Positions 53,093 through 61,786 of a stretch of 64,000 bases of DNA are shown one piece after another. This stretch comes from Paraburkholderia sp. (GTDB taxonomy: Bacteria > Pseudomonadota > Gammaproteobacteria > Burkholderiales > Burkholderiaceae), in contig NZ_JAPWKB010000019.1 in NCBI RefSeq assembly GCF_028283785.1, positions 516,001-580,000 on the forward strand, given 5' to 3'. Below the pieces are notes generated by a model. The model did not search any database and was not told the origin of the DNA. It was given only the letters and a program-made list of their open reading frames with translations. Position 1 is the stretch's first letter. Each line of letters opens with the position of its first letter. The position numbers and the translations under genes are program-made.

Positions 53093-55732
53093 TTAGCCGT
53101 GGTGATGTTCGTCATGACCGCCGTTCGAATGCTGCTGCGCCTGTTGCGGTGGGTGCGGTTGCTGTTGCGGCTGAGGATGAGGTTGCTGCTGCTGCTGCGG
53201 GTGGGATTCCTGGCGCGCCTGCTGCGGTTGAGGCTGCGGACGCGGTTGCTGAACCTGCGGTTGCGGATGGAATTCCTGACGTGCCTGTTGTTGCTGCGGT
53301 TGAGGCCGTTGCTGTTGAGGCTGCGGCTGCACGTGTGCCTCCGATTGCGGCTGGACGCGTGGTTGTTGCTGCGGTTGCGGCCGTTGAGCCTGCTGCGTCT
53401 GCGGCGCGTGGATCTCGGCGGGGCGGGGCGCTTGCTGCGTCTGCTGTGCGTGTTGTTGCGCTTGTTGAGCTTGCTGCGCCCGCTGCGCCTCTTGTTGCTG
53501 ACGCGCCTGTTGCTGCGCCAGGCCGGGATTGCCTTCCGCCCGCTGCGCTTGCTGCTGCGGCGGTCGTTGGCCCATCTGCACGCCGCCCGGTTGCGCGGCT
53601 GCGTGCGGCTCGAAGCCCTGCCGCCCAGGCTGCTGCGCCATCGGCGTATGCGGCTGCGTCCACGCCGGTTCATGACGCTGTCCGCCTGGCGCAGCCTGAC
53701 CCACGTTGCCTGCGACGCCTGGTCCTGGCTGCCCCGGCTGCGCGCCGTGTTGTTGCGCAAATCCGGGTGCGTTGCCGCGTTCTGCTTGCGGCGGATGCGG
53801 CACGCCGTTGGCTGCTTGCGGCGCCTGTCCATGCTGACCGGGCTGCTCCGGCTGACCCGGCCGCCCGTTCGCCACGCCCGCGACGCTCTGTTGCGGCGCA
53901 CGCGGCGCCGCACCCGGCATCCCGCCCGGCAGATGCGATTGCACCACCCGCACGTTCTGCACGTTCTGCATGTTCTGCGCGGGCGTCGCGCCACCACGCT
54001 GGAAGCCACCGGCAAAATGCGCAGGCACATTCGTGCGGACGATCGGTTGGCCGGCGCCGGGCACCCGTCCGCCAGCATTCGCAAAACGTTGCGCCAGGTT
54101 ATCGCGGTATGCAGCGGGCGTCGCCGGATTGCGCGTCGCGATCACCGGACGGCCGGCCACCGCCGACGGCGGCCGGAAGTTCGCGGTGCGCATCCCCGGA
54201 CCGAAACTGCCCTTGACCGGCGCAATCCCCGGACCGCCCGGATTGATCTGCGCGTTGTGCCATTGACGCGGATCGACGCGTTGCGCGTACCGTCCGGCCG
54301 GTTGTCCGTGCACGAAAGCCGTGGCCGGAATCGCCGTCACCGCGCCTTGCCGGTAGTTGATATAGGTGTTGTGGACGTTGATATTCGTCACGTTGACGTC
54401 GCCACGGCCATGCCAGCCGCCGCCGTAGCGGTTCACCGCGTCGTAATAGCGCGGACTGTAGCCGCCCCAGCGCGGATGCCACGGCTCGCCGGGACCGAGC
54501 GGAAACCACGCGACGCCCGCCGCCACCGCACCGCCGATCGCGAGACTCACGCCCCAATCGACGCCGCTGCCACCACCGCCATCGCCGACGAACGCGACCA
54601 GCGCGGGCGCGTAGACGGGCGGCGCATCGGCGACCATCGGACCGGGCACCCATGCCCACGCGTTATCGACCTGCGCCCAACGGCCGTAGTGATACGGCGC
54701 AAAACCCCACGGCGCATCGTCGACCCAGGTCCAGCCCCACGGCGCCTGCCATGCCCAATGTCCATCGTGATACGGCGACCAGCCCGCCGGCACCGCGTTC
54801 GGCGTCCACACCTGGCCGTATTGCGGCGTCTCGCGCCACGTGCCGTTCGCGTCGAGATCCTGGTAGCCGGGGATGTCGCGCGACACGTAACGGGCCGACA
54901 CCGACCGGTCTTCCGCCGCATCGCGCGATGCCACCCATTGATCGAACGGATCGGGACCGGGCGCGCCGTTGTCGGCGATTTGTTGGAGATTGGTTCCTGC
55001 GAAGCGAATCTGCTGGCCTGCCGCAACCGGCACCTGCGCGTTGTCGCCGTAGACGGTCGCGCTGCCGTTTCTGACCGTCACCGTGGTCGAACTGCCGTCG
55101 GGCGCGACATCGACGCGATAGTCGCCCGGGCCGTTCAGGCCGAGCGCGAGGTTCGGCGTATCGATTTCGTAGGCGGCGCCGGGCGGCAGTTCACGCACCC
55201 GCGCCGACAGCGTGCCTTGCGCGACCTTCAGTTGCGCGCTGCTGTCGTCGAGGTTGAGGACATCGAGGCTGGTCGATGCGCCGAGCCGCACGGCCGTCGA
55301 GCCGATATGCATTTCCGAGCGGGCGTTGCGGTCGTTCCAGACCTGATCGCCGGTGGTCAGCGGCCGGTTCAGTTGCGCGTACGACCAGTCGGACGCGCCT
55401 GCGGGTTCGGTGGTGACCGTGCCCGCCATGTAGTTCAGGCGCGCGATCCGTCCCGGCGGATCGACGGCTTGCGATGCGTCGGCGGTCGCGACGGGCGGCG
55501 CTTCCTGCGCCATCGCGGGCTGGGTCGCAACGGTCTGCGCGATCAGCGCGAACACGGCGGCCGTCACGCCCATCGCCGCGCGCGAACGGCGCGGTGCGCG
55601 CGAGCGTTGTGAATCTTGCGAGCCGCCGTCCGGCGTGACGCATGACGCATCACACGACGAATCACGCGACGAAAAATGCGATGAAATACGCGCCGACAGG
55701 CGGCCACGGTTAGCGTTACGGTCAGGTCTCAT
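53093..55732 (-). CDS. Large exported FecR-domain protein with W-rich and Q/P-rich regions
   Basis: The 879-residue protein has a long charged N-terminus (about 50 residues), a hydrophobic export segment (VTAAVFALIAQTVATQPAMAQ), then a FecR-type domain (about 95-260: IARLNYMAGTVTTEP...GAAYEIDTPNLALGL). A Trp/Tyr-rich region follows (WSPYHDGHWAWQAPWGWTWV, DUF6600-like). The last ~280 residues are dominated by Gln, Pro and Ala. It ends GGHDEHHHG. ATG 55732 has GGAGACAACA upstream. Homologues are of unknown function; the tail suggests an unfolded periplasmic or surface linker. Confidence 0.8.
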   Translation of the reverse strand: MRPDRNANRGRLSARISSHFSSRDSSCDASCVTPDGGSQDSQRSRAPRRSRAAMGVTAAVFALIAQTVATQPAMAQEAPPVATADASQAVDPPGRIARLNYMAGTVTTEPAGASDWSYAQLNRPLTTGDQVWNDRNARSEMHIGSTAVRLGASTSLDVLNLDDSSAQLKVAQGTLSARVRELPPGAAYEIDTPNLALGLNGPGDYRVDVAPDGSSTTVTVRNGSATVYGDNAQVPVAAGQQIRFAGTNLQQIADNGAPGPDPFDQWVASRDAAEDRSVSARYVSRDIPGYQDLDANGTWRETPQYGQVWTPNAVPAGWSPYHDGHWAWQAPWGWTWVDDAPWGFAPYHYGRWAQVDNAWAWVPGPMVADAPPVYAPALVAFVGDGGGGSGVDWGVSLAIGGAVAAGVAWFPLGPGEPWHPRWGGYSPRYYDAVNRYGGGWHGRGDVNVTNINVHNTYINYRQGAVTAIPATAFVHGQPAGRYAQRVDPRQWHNAQINPGGPGIAPVKGSFGPGMRTANFRPPSAVAGRPVIATRNPATPAAYRDNLAQRFANAGGRVPGAGQPIVRTNVPAHFAGGFQRGGATPAQNMQNVQNVRVVQSHLPGGMPGAAPRAPQQSVAGVANGRPGQPEQPGQHGQAPQAANGVPHPPQAERGNAPGFAQQHGAQPGQPGPGVAGNVGQAAPGGQRHEPAWTQPHTPMAQQPGRQGFEPHAAAQPGGVQMGQRPPQQQAQRAEGNPGLAQQQARQQQEAQRAQQAQQAQQHAQQTQQAPRPAEIHAPQTQQAQRPQPQQQPRVQPQSEAHVQPQPQQQRPQPQQQQARQEFHPQPQVQQPRPQPQPQQARQESHPQQQQQPHPQPQQQPHPPQQAQQHSNGGHDEHHHG

Positions 55733-55890
55733 TGTTGTCTCCGGCGAACGCAGCGGTTTGCCACATCCCGGATTGACTGTACCCAAACGCTCTGTTTCAA
55801 GGCCGCCACATTTGTAAGGCCGTGCCGCTACCGTGTAACAAAAAGTCTTTCCTGGCGTAATTCCTCGTGAGAAAGCGACGCCAAAGCCGA

Positions 55891-56610
55891 TTAAGCCGTG
55901 AGAAATGCTTCGAAGCTTTGCTGACCGGCGGGCGTGATCCGTAAGATGCGCGGCCGGTCGGTGCGTGCGACCCAGCCGCGCTCCGACCACGACGCGAGCA
56001 ACGCCGCGCCGAGCGCGCCGCCCATATGCGCGCGGCGCTCGCTCCAGTCGAGGCAGGTGCAGGCGAAACGTCGGCGGCGCGTTTGCTGGCTTGCGACGTC
56101 GATGCCCCATTCGGCGAACTGTGCGGCACCGGCCGGGGTTGCGTCGATCGCGTTGCCGTCGATGACCAGCAGTCCGCTGTGGACCATCCGCTCGAACAGA
56201 CGCACCGACAGTTCGCCTGCCATATGGTCGTAGCAGGTGCGCGCGTAGCGCATGTCGACCGGCACCGTACGCGCGGGCCGTGGCGTCGTGCGCTGCGGCG
56301 CGGTAGCTTGCGCGACGTTCGCGAGCGCCTCGATCGACGCCGCGATATCCGCCGACGCAATCCGGAAATAGCGATGCCGCCCGCGCACTTCGACCTCCAG
56401 CAACCCGCCATCGGTGAGCCGCGACAGATGCGCGCTCGCCGCCGACGGCGACACGCGCGCGATCATCGTCAGTTCGCCTGCCGGTCGGGCGCTGCCGTCC
56501 ATCAGCGCCCACAGCATCGCCGCGCGGCCGGGGTCGGCCAGCAACGCGCCCATCCGGCTCAGACCGGGAAAGTGGTTGTGATCGTGCTGTTCGTCGGGCA
56601 GGGTGGCCAT
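55891..56610 (-). CDS. ArsR-family transcriptional regulator, two-domain form
   Basis: The 239-residue protein has an N-terminal winged helix (RMGALLADPGRAAMLWALMDGSARPAGELTMIARVSPSAASAHLSRLTDGGLLEVEVRGRHRYFRI). The C-terminal part has a conserved cysteine pair (FACTCLDWSERR) and a second DNA- or ligand-binding-like segment. AAGGAGATCG precedes ATG 56610. Such proteins often repress a neighbouring stress or export gene. It is upstream of and co-oriented with the FecR-domain gene, 158 bp apart. Confidence 0.85.
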   Translation of the reverse strand: MATLPDEQHDHNHFPGLSRMGALLADPGRAAMLWALMDGSARPAGELTMIARVSPSAASAHLSRLTDGGLLEVEVRGRHRYFRIASADIAASIEALANVAQATAPQRTTPRPARTVPVDMRYARTCYDHMAGELSVRLFERMVHSGLLVIDGNAIDATPAGAAQFAEWGIDVASQQTRRRRFACTCLDWSERRAHMGGALGAALLASWSERGWVARTDRPRILRITPAGQQSFEAFLTA

Positions 56611-56787
56611 TTCGATCTCCTTCAAAGGCGATGCTTTACCGCTGTCTACTGTAGCCCGATGCCGGATTCGATGTTTCAGCCTGACGTGAAATATCGAATG
56701 CGCGACGGCCGCGCTGCGCGCTTTCGCGGGCCGCTATGCGCCGGCGCTACAATCGGTATCCGACCTTGGTTTTTGGAACATGCAGTC

Positions 56788-56928
56788 ATGAAACGTCTTC
56801 TCGCAGTCATCGCCGTCGTCCTGCTGTGTAGCGCCTGCGCGGGCGGCGGCGGGTCGGCGGCGACGCCCGGCTCCGGCAGCATCACGATGTACGGCACGAT
56901 CGACGAAGGCGTGTCCGTCCGCAAATAA
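56788..56928 (+). CDS. Small putative lipoprotein
   Basis: A 46-residue peptide: MKRLLAVIAVVLLCSACAGG then a Gly/Ser/Ala-rich tail ending ITMYGTIDEGVSVRK. The N-terminus is a lipoprotein-type signal with Cys17 as possible lipid site (S-A-C). Similar short lipoproteins are found in Burkholderia genomes (from memory). Function unknown. It lies just before the palindrome and MFS gene. Confidence 0.6.
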   Translation: MKRLLAVIAVVLLCSACAGGGGSAATPGSGSITMYGTIDEGVSVRK

Positions 56929-56941
56929 CGCACGCCGCAGC

Positions 56942-56978
56942 GTGGCAGAAATTGAAGTGTGATTGTCATTTCTGCCAC
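56942..56978. promoter_or_regulatory. Long inverted repeat upstream of the MFS gene, candidate operator
   Basis: GTGGCAGAAA (56942-56951) and TTTCTGCCAC (56969-56978) are perfect 10-bp arms separated by 17 bp. A TTGAAG (56952-56957) / CACAAT (56976-56981) promoter with 18-bp spacing overlaps it. No T-tract follows, so it is not a terminator. It may be bound by the GlxA-type regulator encoded after the MFS gene. Confidence 0.6.
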
Positions 56979-57038
56979 AATCGGACATGTGACGATAGCG
57001 ACTTCGCTGCTGATCGTTCCCATTTCCGAGGCCCGTCG

Positions 57039-58304
57039 ATGTCCGGATCGCCCGTATCGTCTCCACCTTCCGCACCTTCCGCCCCCTCCGTTTCCGCCGT
57101 CGATGACCGTCACGGCCGCCGCGCCGCCCGCGTGCTCGCCGTGTGCCAGGCGTTGTACACGTCGTCGGTATCGATCGATCTGACGTTGACGGGACTCGTC
57201 GGCTACACGCTCGCCGACGACAAGTCGCTGGCAACCTTGCCGTTTTCGCTGATCACCGTCGCCGCCGCGATGACGACGATCTTCGCGTCGTTCCTGATGG
57301 CGCGCATCGGCCGTCGCGCGGGCTTCATGCTCGGCGCGAGCGTCGGCGCGTTGGGCGGCGCGATCTCCGTGTGGTCGATTTTCCATCACAGCTTCTGGGC
57401 GTTTTGCGCGGGAACCGCGACCGTCGGCGTGTTTCAGGCGTTCGCGCAGTACTACCGGCTGGCAGCGGCCGATGCCGTCGCCCCCGACGCCCGAAGCCGC
57501 GCGATTTCGACCGTGCTGACGGGCGGCGTGGTCGCCGCCGTGCTCGGTCCGTGGCTGGCCGAATCGAGCCGCGACTGGCTCGCGCCCGTCACGTTCGCCG
57601 GGTCGTACGCGCTCGTCACGGTGCTCGGTTTGCTGTCGGCGGGCTTGCTGGCACTGGCGTATCGCAACGCGCCGCCCGTGCCCCACGCCGCCCACGACGC
57701 GTCGCCCGCGCGACCGCTCGGTGCGATCGTCCGTCAGCCGATCTTTATCGCGGCGCTCGCGAACAACGCGCTCGGCTACGCGGTGATGATGTTCGTGATG
57801 ACCGCGACGCCGATTGCCGCTGTCGCGTGCGGGCATACGATCGGCGACGGCGCGCAGATCATCCAGTGGCATCTGGTCGGCATGTTTGCACCATCGCTGG
57901 TGTCGACGTGGCTGATCCGGCGCTTCGGCGTGCTGCGCGTGATCGGCGTGGGGATCGTGCTGTCCGCGCTCTGCGGCGTGCTGGCGTTGGGTTCGACCGA
58001 TCTGCCGCATTTCTACGCGGCGCTCGCGTGTCTGGGCGTCGGATGGAACCTGATGTTCGTCGGCGGGACGACCTTGCTCGCGCAGTCGTACCGGCCGTCG
58101 GAGCGCGCCCGGACGCAGGCGGCGAGCGAGTTCACCACCTTCGCCGCGTCCGCGCTCGGCTCGCTGTTCGCCGGGCAACTGCTGGCGCGTTTCGGCTGGG
58201 CCGCGATCAATACGGCGATTTTCCCGTTACTGGCGCTCGCGGCGCTGGCCACGCTCGGTTATGCGTGGTCGCGCGCCAGGCAGGCGTCGTCGGCGGCGGC
58301 GTGA
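57039..58304 (+). CDS. MFS transporter
   Basis: The 421-residue protein has about 12 hydrophobic segments. It has an MFS loop-type motif (MARIGRRAGFMLGASVGALGG) and a long cytoplasmic loop in the middle (NAPPVPHAAHDASPARPLGA). No substrate can be inferred; similar proteins pair with AraC/GlxA regulators. ATG 57039 follows GAGG at the right spacing. The regulator gene starts 30 bp downstream, probably in one operon. Confidence 0.82.
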   Translation: MSGSPVSSPPSAPSAPSVSAVDDRHGRRAARVLAVCQALYTSSVSIDLTLTGLVGYTLADDKSLATLPFSLITVAAAMTTIFASFLMARIGRRAGFMLGASVGALGGAISVWSIFHHSFWAFCAGTATVGVFQAFAQYYRLAAADAVAPDARSRAISTVLTGGVVAAVLGPWLAESSRDWLAPVTFAGSYALVTVLGLLSAGLLALAYRNAPPVPHAAHDASPARPLGAIVRQPIFIAALANNALGYAVMMFVMTATPIAAVACGHTIGDGAQIIQWHLVGMFAPSLVSTWLIRRFGVLRVIGVGIVLSALCGVLALGSTDLPHFYAALACLGVGWNLMFVGGTTLLAQSYRPSERARTQAASEFTTFAASALGSLFAGQLLARFGWAAINTAIFPLLALAALATLGYAWSRARQASSAAA

Positions 58305-58334
58305 TGCAGAGAGGTTCTTTTGAAAGATGAGGCG

Positions 58335-59459
58335 ATGGAATCCGTTTTGATCGACGCGTCGAAATCCGGTTCGTCCGGCGCGGCCGGTCCGCACGACCGT
58401 GTGCGGCATGTGGTGTTCGCGGTTGCGCCGGACCTCGTGCTGCTCGACGCATGCGGTCCGCTCGAAGCCTTCTGGCGCGCCGAGTTGACGCTTGCGGCGG
58501 GACGTCGGCGGGATGCGGCGGATCACGCCGGTGCGGTCGCGTATCGCACGACGGTCGCGTCGATCGATGGCGGCGTGTTGCAGACTTTTCCCGGTTTGCC
58601 GGTCGTCACGCAGCGCCTCGACGCACTCGACGATCAACCGATCGACACGCTGATCGTGCCCGGCGTCCCCGTCGCCGACGGCCGCGCATTGCAGCCGGAA
58701 CTGGTCGCGTGGCTCGCGAACAACGCGTCGCGGGCGCGGCGCGTGTGCGCGGTGTGCACCGGCTCGTTCTATCTCGCGGCAGCGGGTCTGCTCGACGGGC
58801 GGCGCGCGACCACGCACTGGCGCGATGCGCCGCAGCTCGCGCGACTTTTCCCGAAAGTCCGCGTCGATGCCGATCCGATCTTTATCCGCGACGTACGCAA
58901 CGACGGCGACCCCGCGCGCGACGCCGCCGAAGTCTGGACCTCGGCAGGCGTCACGGCGGGAATCGATCTCGCGCTCGCGCTGATCGAAGCCGATGTCGGT
59001 CACGCGGTCGCGATGGAGGCGGCGCGGCGTCTGGTGGTGTTCATGAAGCGGCCGGGCGGCCAGTCCCAGTTCAGCGCGGCGCTGACTGCGCAGGCGTCGG
59101 CGGGCGGTCCGTTCGACGCATTGCACGGCTGGATGGAGGACAACCTGCGCGACGATCTGTCGGTCGAGCGGCTTGCCGGGCAGGCGCGTATGAGTCCACG
59201 CACATTCGCGCGACGCTACGTCGATGAAGTCGGCCGCACGCCCGCGAAGACGGTGTCGGCGTTGCGGCTCGAAGCGGCGTCGCGCGCGCTGGCGGGTTCG
59301 CGTCGGCCGCTGAAGCGGATCGCGCTCGAATGCGGCTTCGGCAGCGAACAGAATCTGCGACGCGCGTTCGTGCGACGTTTCGGCGTGTTGCCGCAGGATT
59401 ACCGCGAGCGCTTCGCGTCGGCCACCGGCGAAGCCGCGCCGGCGGGCGTGAGAAGCTGA
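58335..59459 (+). CDS. GlxA-family transcriptional regulator (DJ-1/PfpI domain plus AraC-type HTH)
   Basis: The 374-residue protein has an N-terminal DJ-1/PfpI-like domain (about 25-210, with the Cys in AVCTGSFYLAAAGLLDGRRATTHW), followed by the linker MEAARRLVVFMKRPGGQSQFS and an AraC C-terminus (LAGQARMSPRTFARRYVDEVGRTPAKTV...CGFGSEQNLRRAFVRRFGVLPQDYR). Both AraC HTH motifs are visible. ATG 58335 has GAGG just upstream; a TTG start at 58320 is also possible. It likely regulates the MFS gene through the inverted repeat 57 bp before that gene. Confidence 0.86.
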   Translation: MESVLIDASKSGSSGAAGPHDRVRHVVFAVAPDLVLLDACGPLEAFWRAELTLAAGRRRDAADHAGAVAYRTTVASIDGGVLQTFPGLPVVTQRLDALDDQPIDTLIVPGVPVADGRALQPELVAWLANNASRARRVCAVCTGSFYLAAAGLLDGRRATTHWRDAPQLARLFPKVRVDADPIFIRDVRNDGDPARDAAEVWTSAGVTAGIDLALALIEADVGHAVAMEAARRLVVFMKRPGGQSQFSAALTAQASAGGPFDALHGWMEDNLRDDLSVERLAGQARMSPRTFARRYVDEVGRTPAKTVSALRLEAASRALAGSRRPLKRIALECGFGSEQNLRRAFVRRFGVLPQDYRERFASATGEAAPAGVRS

Positions 59460-59513
59460 CGCGGGCCGTGAACGCGGGCCGGGCGGCCGGACTCGCCGGT
59501 AATATTGCCCCCG

Positions 59514-59519
59514 TATAAT
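59514..59519 (+). promoter_or_regulatory. Candidate -10 of the thioesterase gene
   Basis: TATAAT lies 36 bp before the thioesterase start. No good -35 is present. Confidence 0.4.
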
Positions 59520-59555
59520 TCAGTCCTTCCTATATAGAGTTTGACTGGAGTCAAC

Positions 59556-60062
59556 ATGGGCACCCCCGCAATCGCGCCATTGGACCGTTCGGAAACGACC
59601 TTCCGCTTCCTCGCCGAGCCGACGTCGGTCAATTTCGGCGGCAAGGTTCATGGCGGCGCGTTGATGAAGTGGATCGACGAAACCGCCTACGCGTGCGCGG
59701 CCGTGTGGTCAGGGCGTTATTGCGTGACGGTCAGCGTCGGCAATATCCGGTTTCGTCGTCCGATTCTGGTCGGCAATCTGGTCGAACTGCGCGCGCGCGT
59801 GGTGACGACCGGGCGCACCAGCATGCATATCCATGTGTCGGTGCATGCGGGCGATCCGAAGGGCGGCGAACTGCTGCAAACCACCGATTGCCTGATCGTG
59901 ATGGTCGCGGTGAACGAGAACGGTCATCCGGTGCCGGTGCCCACCTTCGTGCCGGAAACGGACGAACAGAAGCGCCTCGCCAAATACGCGATGGACGTGA
60001 AGGAAGCGCTCGACGCGATCGTCGAAATGAAGCCGGAAGAGGTCGCGCAAGGCAAGATCTGA
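59556..60062 (+). CDS. Acyl-CoA thioesterase (hotdog fold, YciA-like)
   Basis: The 168-residue protein has the hotdog signature NFGGKVHGGALMKWIDETAYACAAVWSG (Asp at the active site), then VSVGNIRFRRPILVGNLVELRARV. It probably hydrolyses acyl-CoA of unknown chain length. ATG 59556 has TGGAG upstream. It is followed by a strong terminator shared with fumC. Confidence 0.87.
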   Translation: MGTPAIAPLDRSETTFRFLAEPTSVNFGGKVHGGALMKWIDETAYACAAVWSGRYCVTVSVGNIRFRRPILVGNLVELRARVVTTGRTSMHIHVSVHAGDPKGGELLQTTDCLIVMVAVNENGHPVPVPTFVPETDEQKRLAKYAMDVKEALDAIVEMKPEEVAQGKI

Positions 60063-60092
60063 CGCGGATGCCGGTTGCATCCGACGCATAAA

Positions 60093-60128
60093 AAAAATGC
60101 CGGTCCGCTGACGCCGACCGGCATTTTT
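60093..60128. terminator. Bidirectional terminator, thioesterase and fumC
   Basis: AAAAATGCCGGTC (60093-60105) pairs with GACCGGCATTTTT (60116-60128) across a 10-base loop. It can end both convergent transcripts. Confidence 0.87.
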
Positions 60129-60165
60129 CATCGTGCGCCCGACTAGCGCCCGGCAACGCCAGGTA

Positions 60166-61567
60166 TCACACCTTCACGTCGCCGACCATATCGCCCGGTT
60201 TCACCCACTCGTCGAACTGCGCCTCGGTGACGAAGCCGAGCGCCAGCGCCGACGCTTTCAGCGTCGTGCCTTCCTTGTGCGCCTGCTTGGCGATCTTCGC
60301 GGCCTTGTCGTAGCCGATATGCGGATTGAGCGCGGTCACCAGCATCAACGACTCGTTGAGCAGCGTATCGATACGATCCGAATTCGGCTCGATGCCCACG
60401 GCGCAGTTGTCGTTGAAACTCAGTGCGCCATCGGCCAGCAGACGCACCGATTGCAGCACGTTATGCGCGATCATCGGACGGAACACGTTGAGCTCGAAAT
60501 TGCCGCTCGCGCCACCGAATATTCACCGCGACGTCGTTGCCGAACACCTGACAGCACAGCATCGTGACCGCTTCGGATTGGGTCGGGTTGACCTTGCCCG
60601 GCATGATCGAGCTGCCCGGTTCGTTTTCCGGAATCGACAGTTCGCCCAGCCCGCATCGCGGACCGCTCGCGAGCCAGCGCACGTCGTTGGCGATCTTCAT
60701 CAGGCTCGCCGCGACGGTTTTCAACGCACCGTGCGCGAACACCAGCGAATCGGCGGCGGCCATCACTTCGAACTTGTTCGGCGCGGACACGAACGGCAAG
60801 CCCGTCTGTTTCGCAATTGCCGCGGCGACGTTGTCGGCGAACTTCGGATGCGCGTTCAAACCCGTGCCGACGGCCGTGCCGCCTTGCGCGAGTTCATACA
60901 GATGCGGCAATGCCGATTCGACGTGTTTGATGCCGTGGTCGAGTTGCGCGACGTAGCCGGAAAACTCCTGACCGAGCGTCAGCGGCGTGGCGTCCTGCAA
61001 GTGCGTGCGGCCGATCTTGACGATCTTCGCGAAGGCCTTCGCCTTGCCGTCGAGCGTGGCGCGCAAGGTCTTCAGCGCAGGCAGCAGATGCTTGACGATC
61101 GCGTCGGCGGCGGCCACGTGCATGGCGGTCGGAAACACGTCGTTCGACGACTGGCCGCGATTCACGTCGTCGTTCGGATGAACCTTGCGCGATTCGCCGC
61201 GCTCGCCGCCCATCAGTTCGCTCGCGCGATTGGCGATCACCTCGTTCAGGTTCATGTTGGTCTGCGTGCCGGAGCCCGTTTGCCACACGGCGAGCGGGAA
61301 TTCTTCCGGATGCTTGCCGGCGAGAATTTCGTCCGCGGCAGCGATGATGGCGCGCGCCTTGTCGTCGGCGAGCACACCGAGTCCGAGATTCACTTCAGCC
61401 GCCGAGCGCTTGACGACGGCCAGCGCGTTGATCAGTTCGAGCGACTGCTTTTCCGTCGAAATCTTGAAGTTCTGCAACGAGCGCTGCGTTTGTGCGCCCC
61501 ACAGGCGCGCGTTCGGCACGGCAATCTCGCCGAAAGTGTCGCGCTCCATCCGTACATCGTCAGTCAT
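60166..61567 (-). pseudogene. fumC: Fumarate hydratase class II, interrupted by a frameshift
   Basis: Would interconvert fumarate and malate. From ATG 61567 the frame carries GSGTQTNMNLNEV, the THLQDATPLTLGQEF motif and the signature GSSIMPGKVNPTQSEAV. It runs off after NDVAVNI into an unrelated tail. The expected GGASGNFELNVFRPMIAHNVLQS follows in another frame, in which the C-terminus ends at 60166. Removing one G (60517, + strand) gives a 466-residue protein, the E. coli length (467). Either a lesion or a sequence error. Confidence 0.9.
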
Positions 61568-61786
61568 GGTCCACTCCGCTTGGGTGATCGGGTTAAGACG
61601 GCAGGCCGGCGCGAGCGTCAGCCGCGCGGCCGTCGAACAGAACCATAGCAAAGTCGCACGACGTGTGCGTCGAACCGGCCATGACGCGATCAGGGTCTTT
61701 AGGATTCTTACGGCTTTTTTTCGACCCCGATCACGACGCCGCGATCTCACTCCAGTCGCGCGTCGATCGTGCTGCGATGCGCCGGA

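Noticed and set aside
53027..55612. 861-codon plus-strand open frame opposite the FecR-domain gene
   Set aside because: Its Leu/Arg-rich product is the reverse of the Gln/Pro/Gly-rich tail and has no domain. The minus-strand gene has a ribosome binding site, an export signal and a FecR domain.
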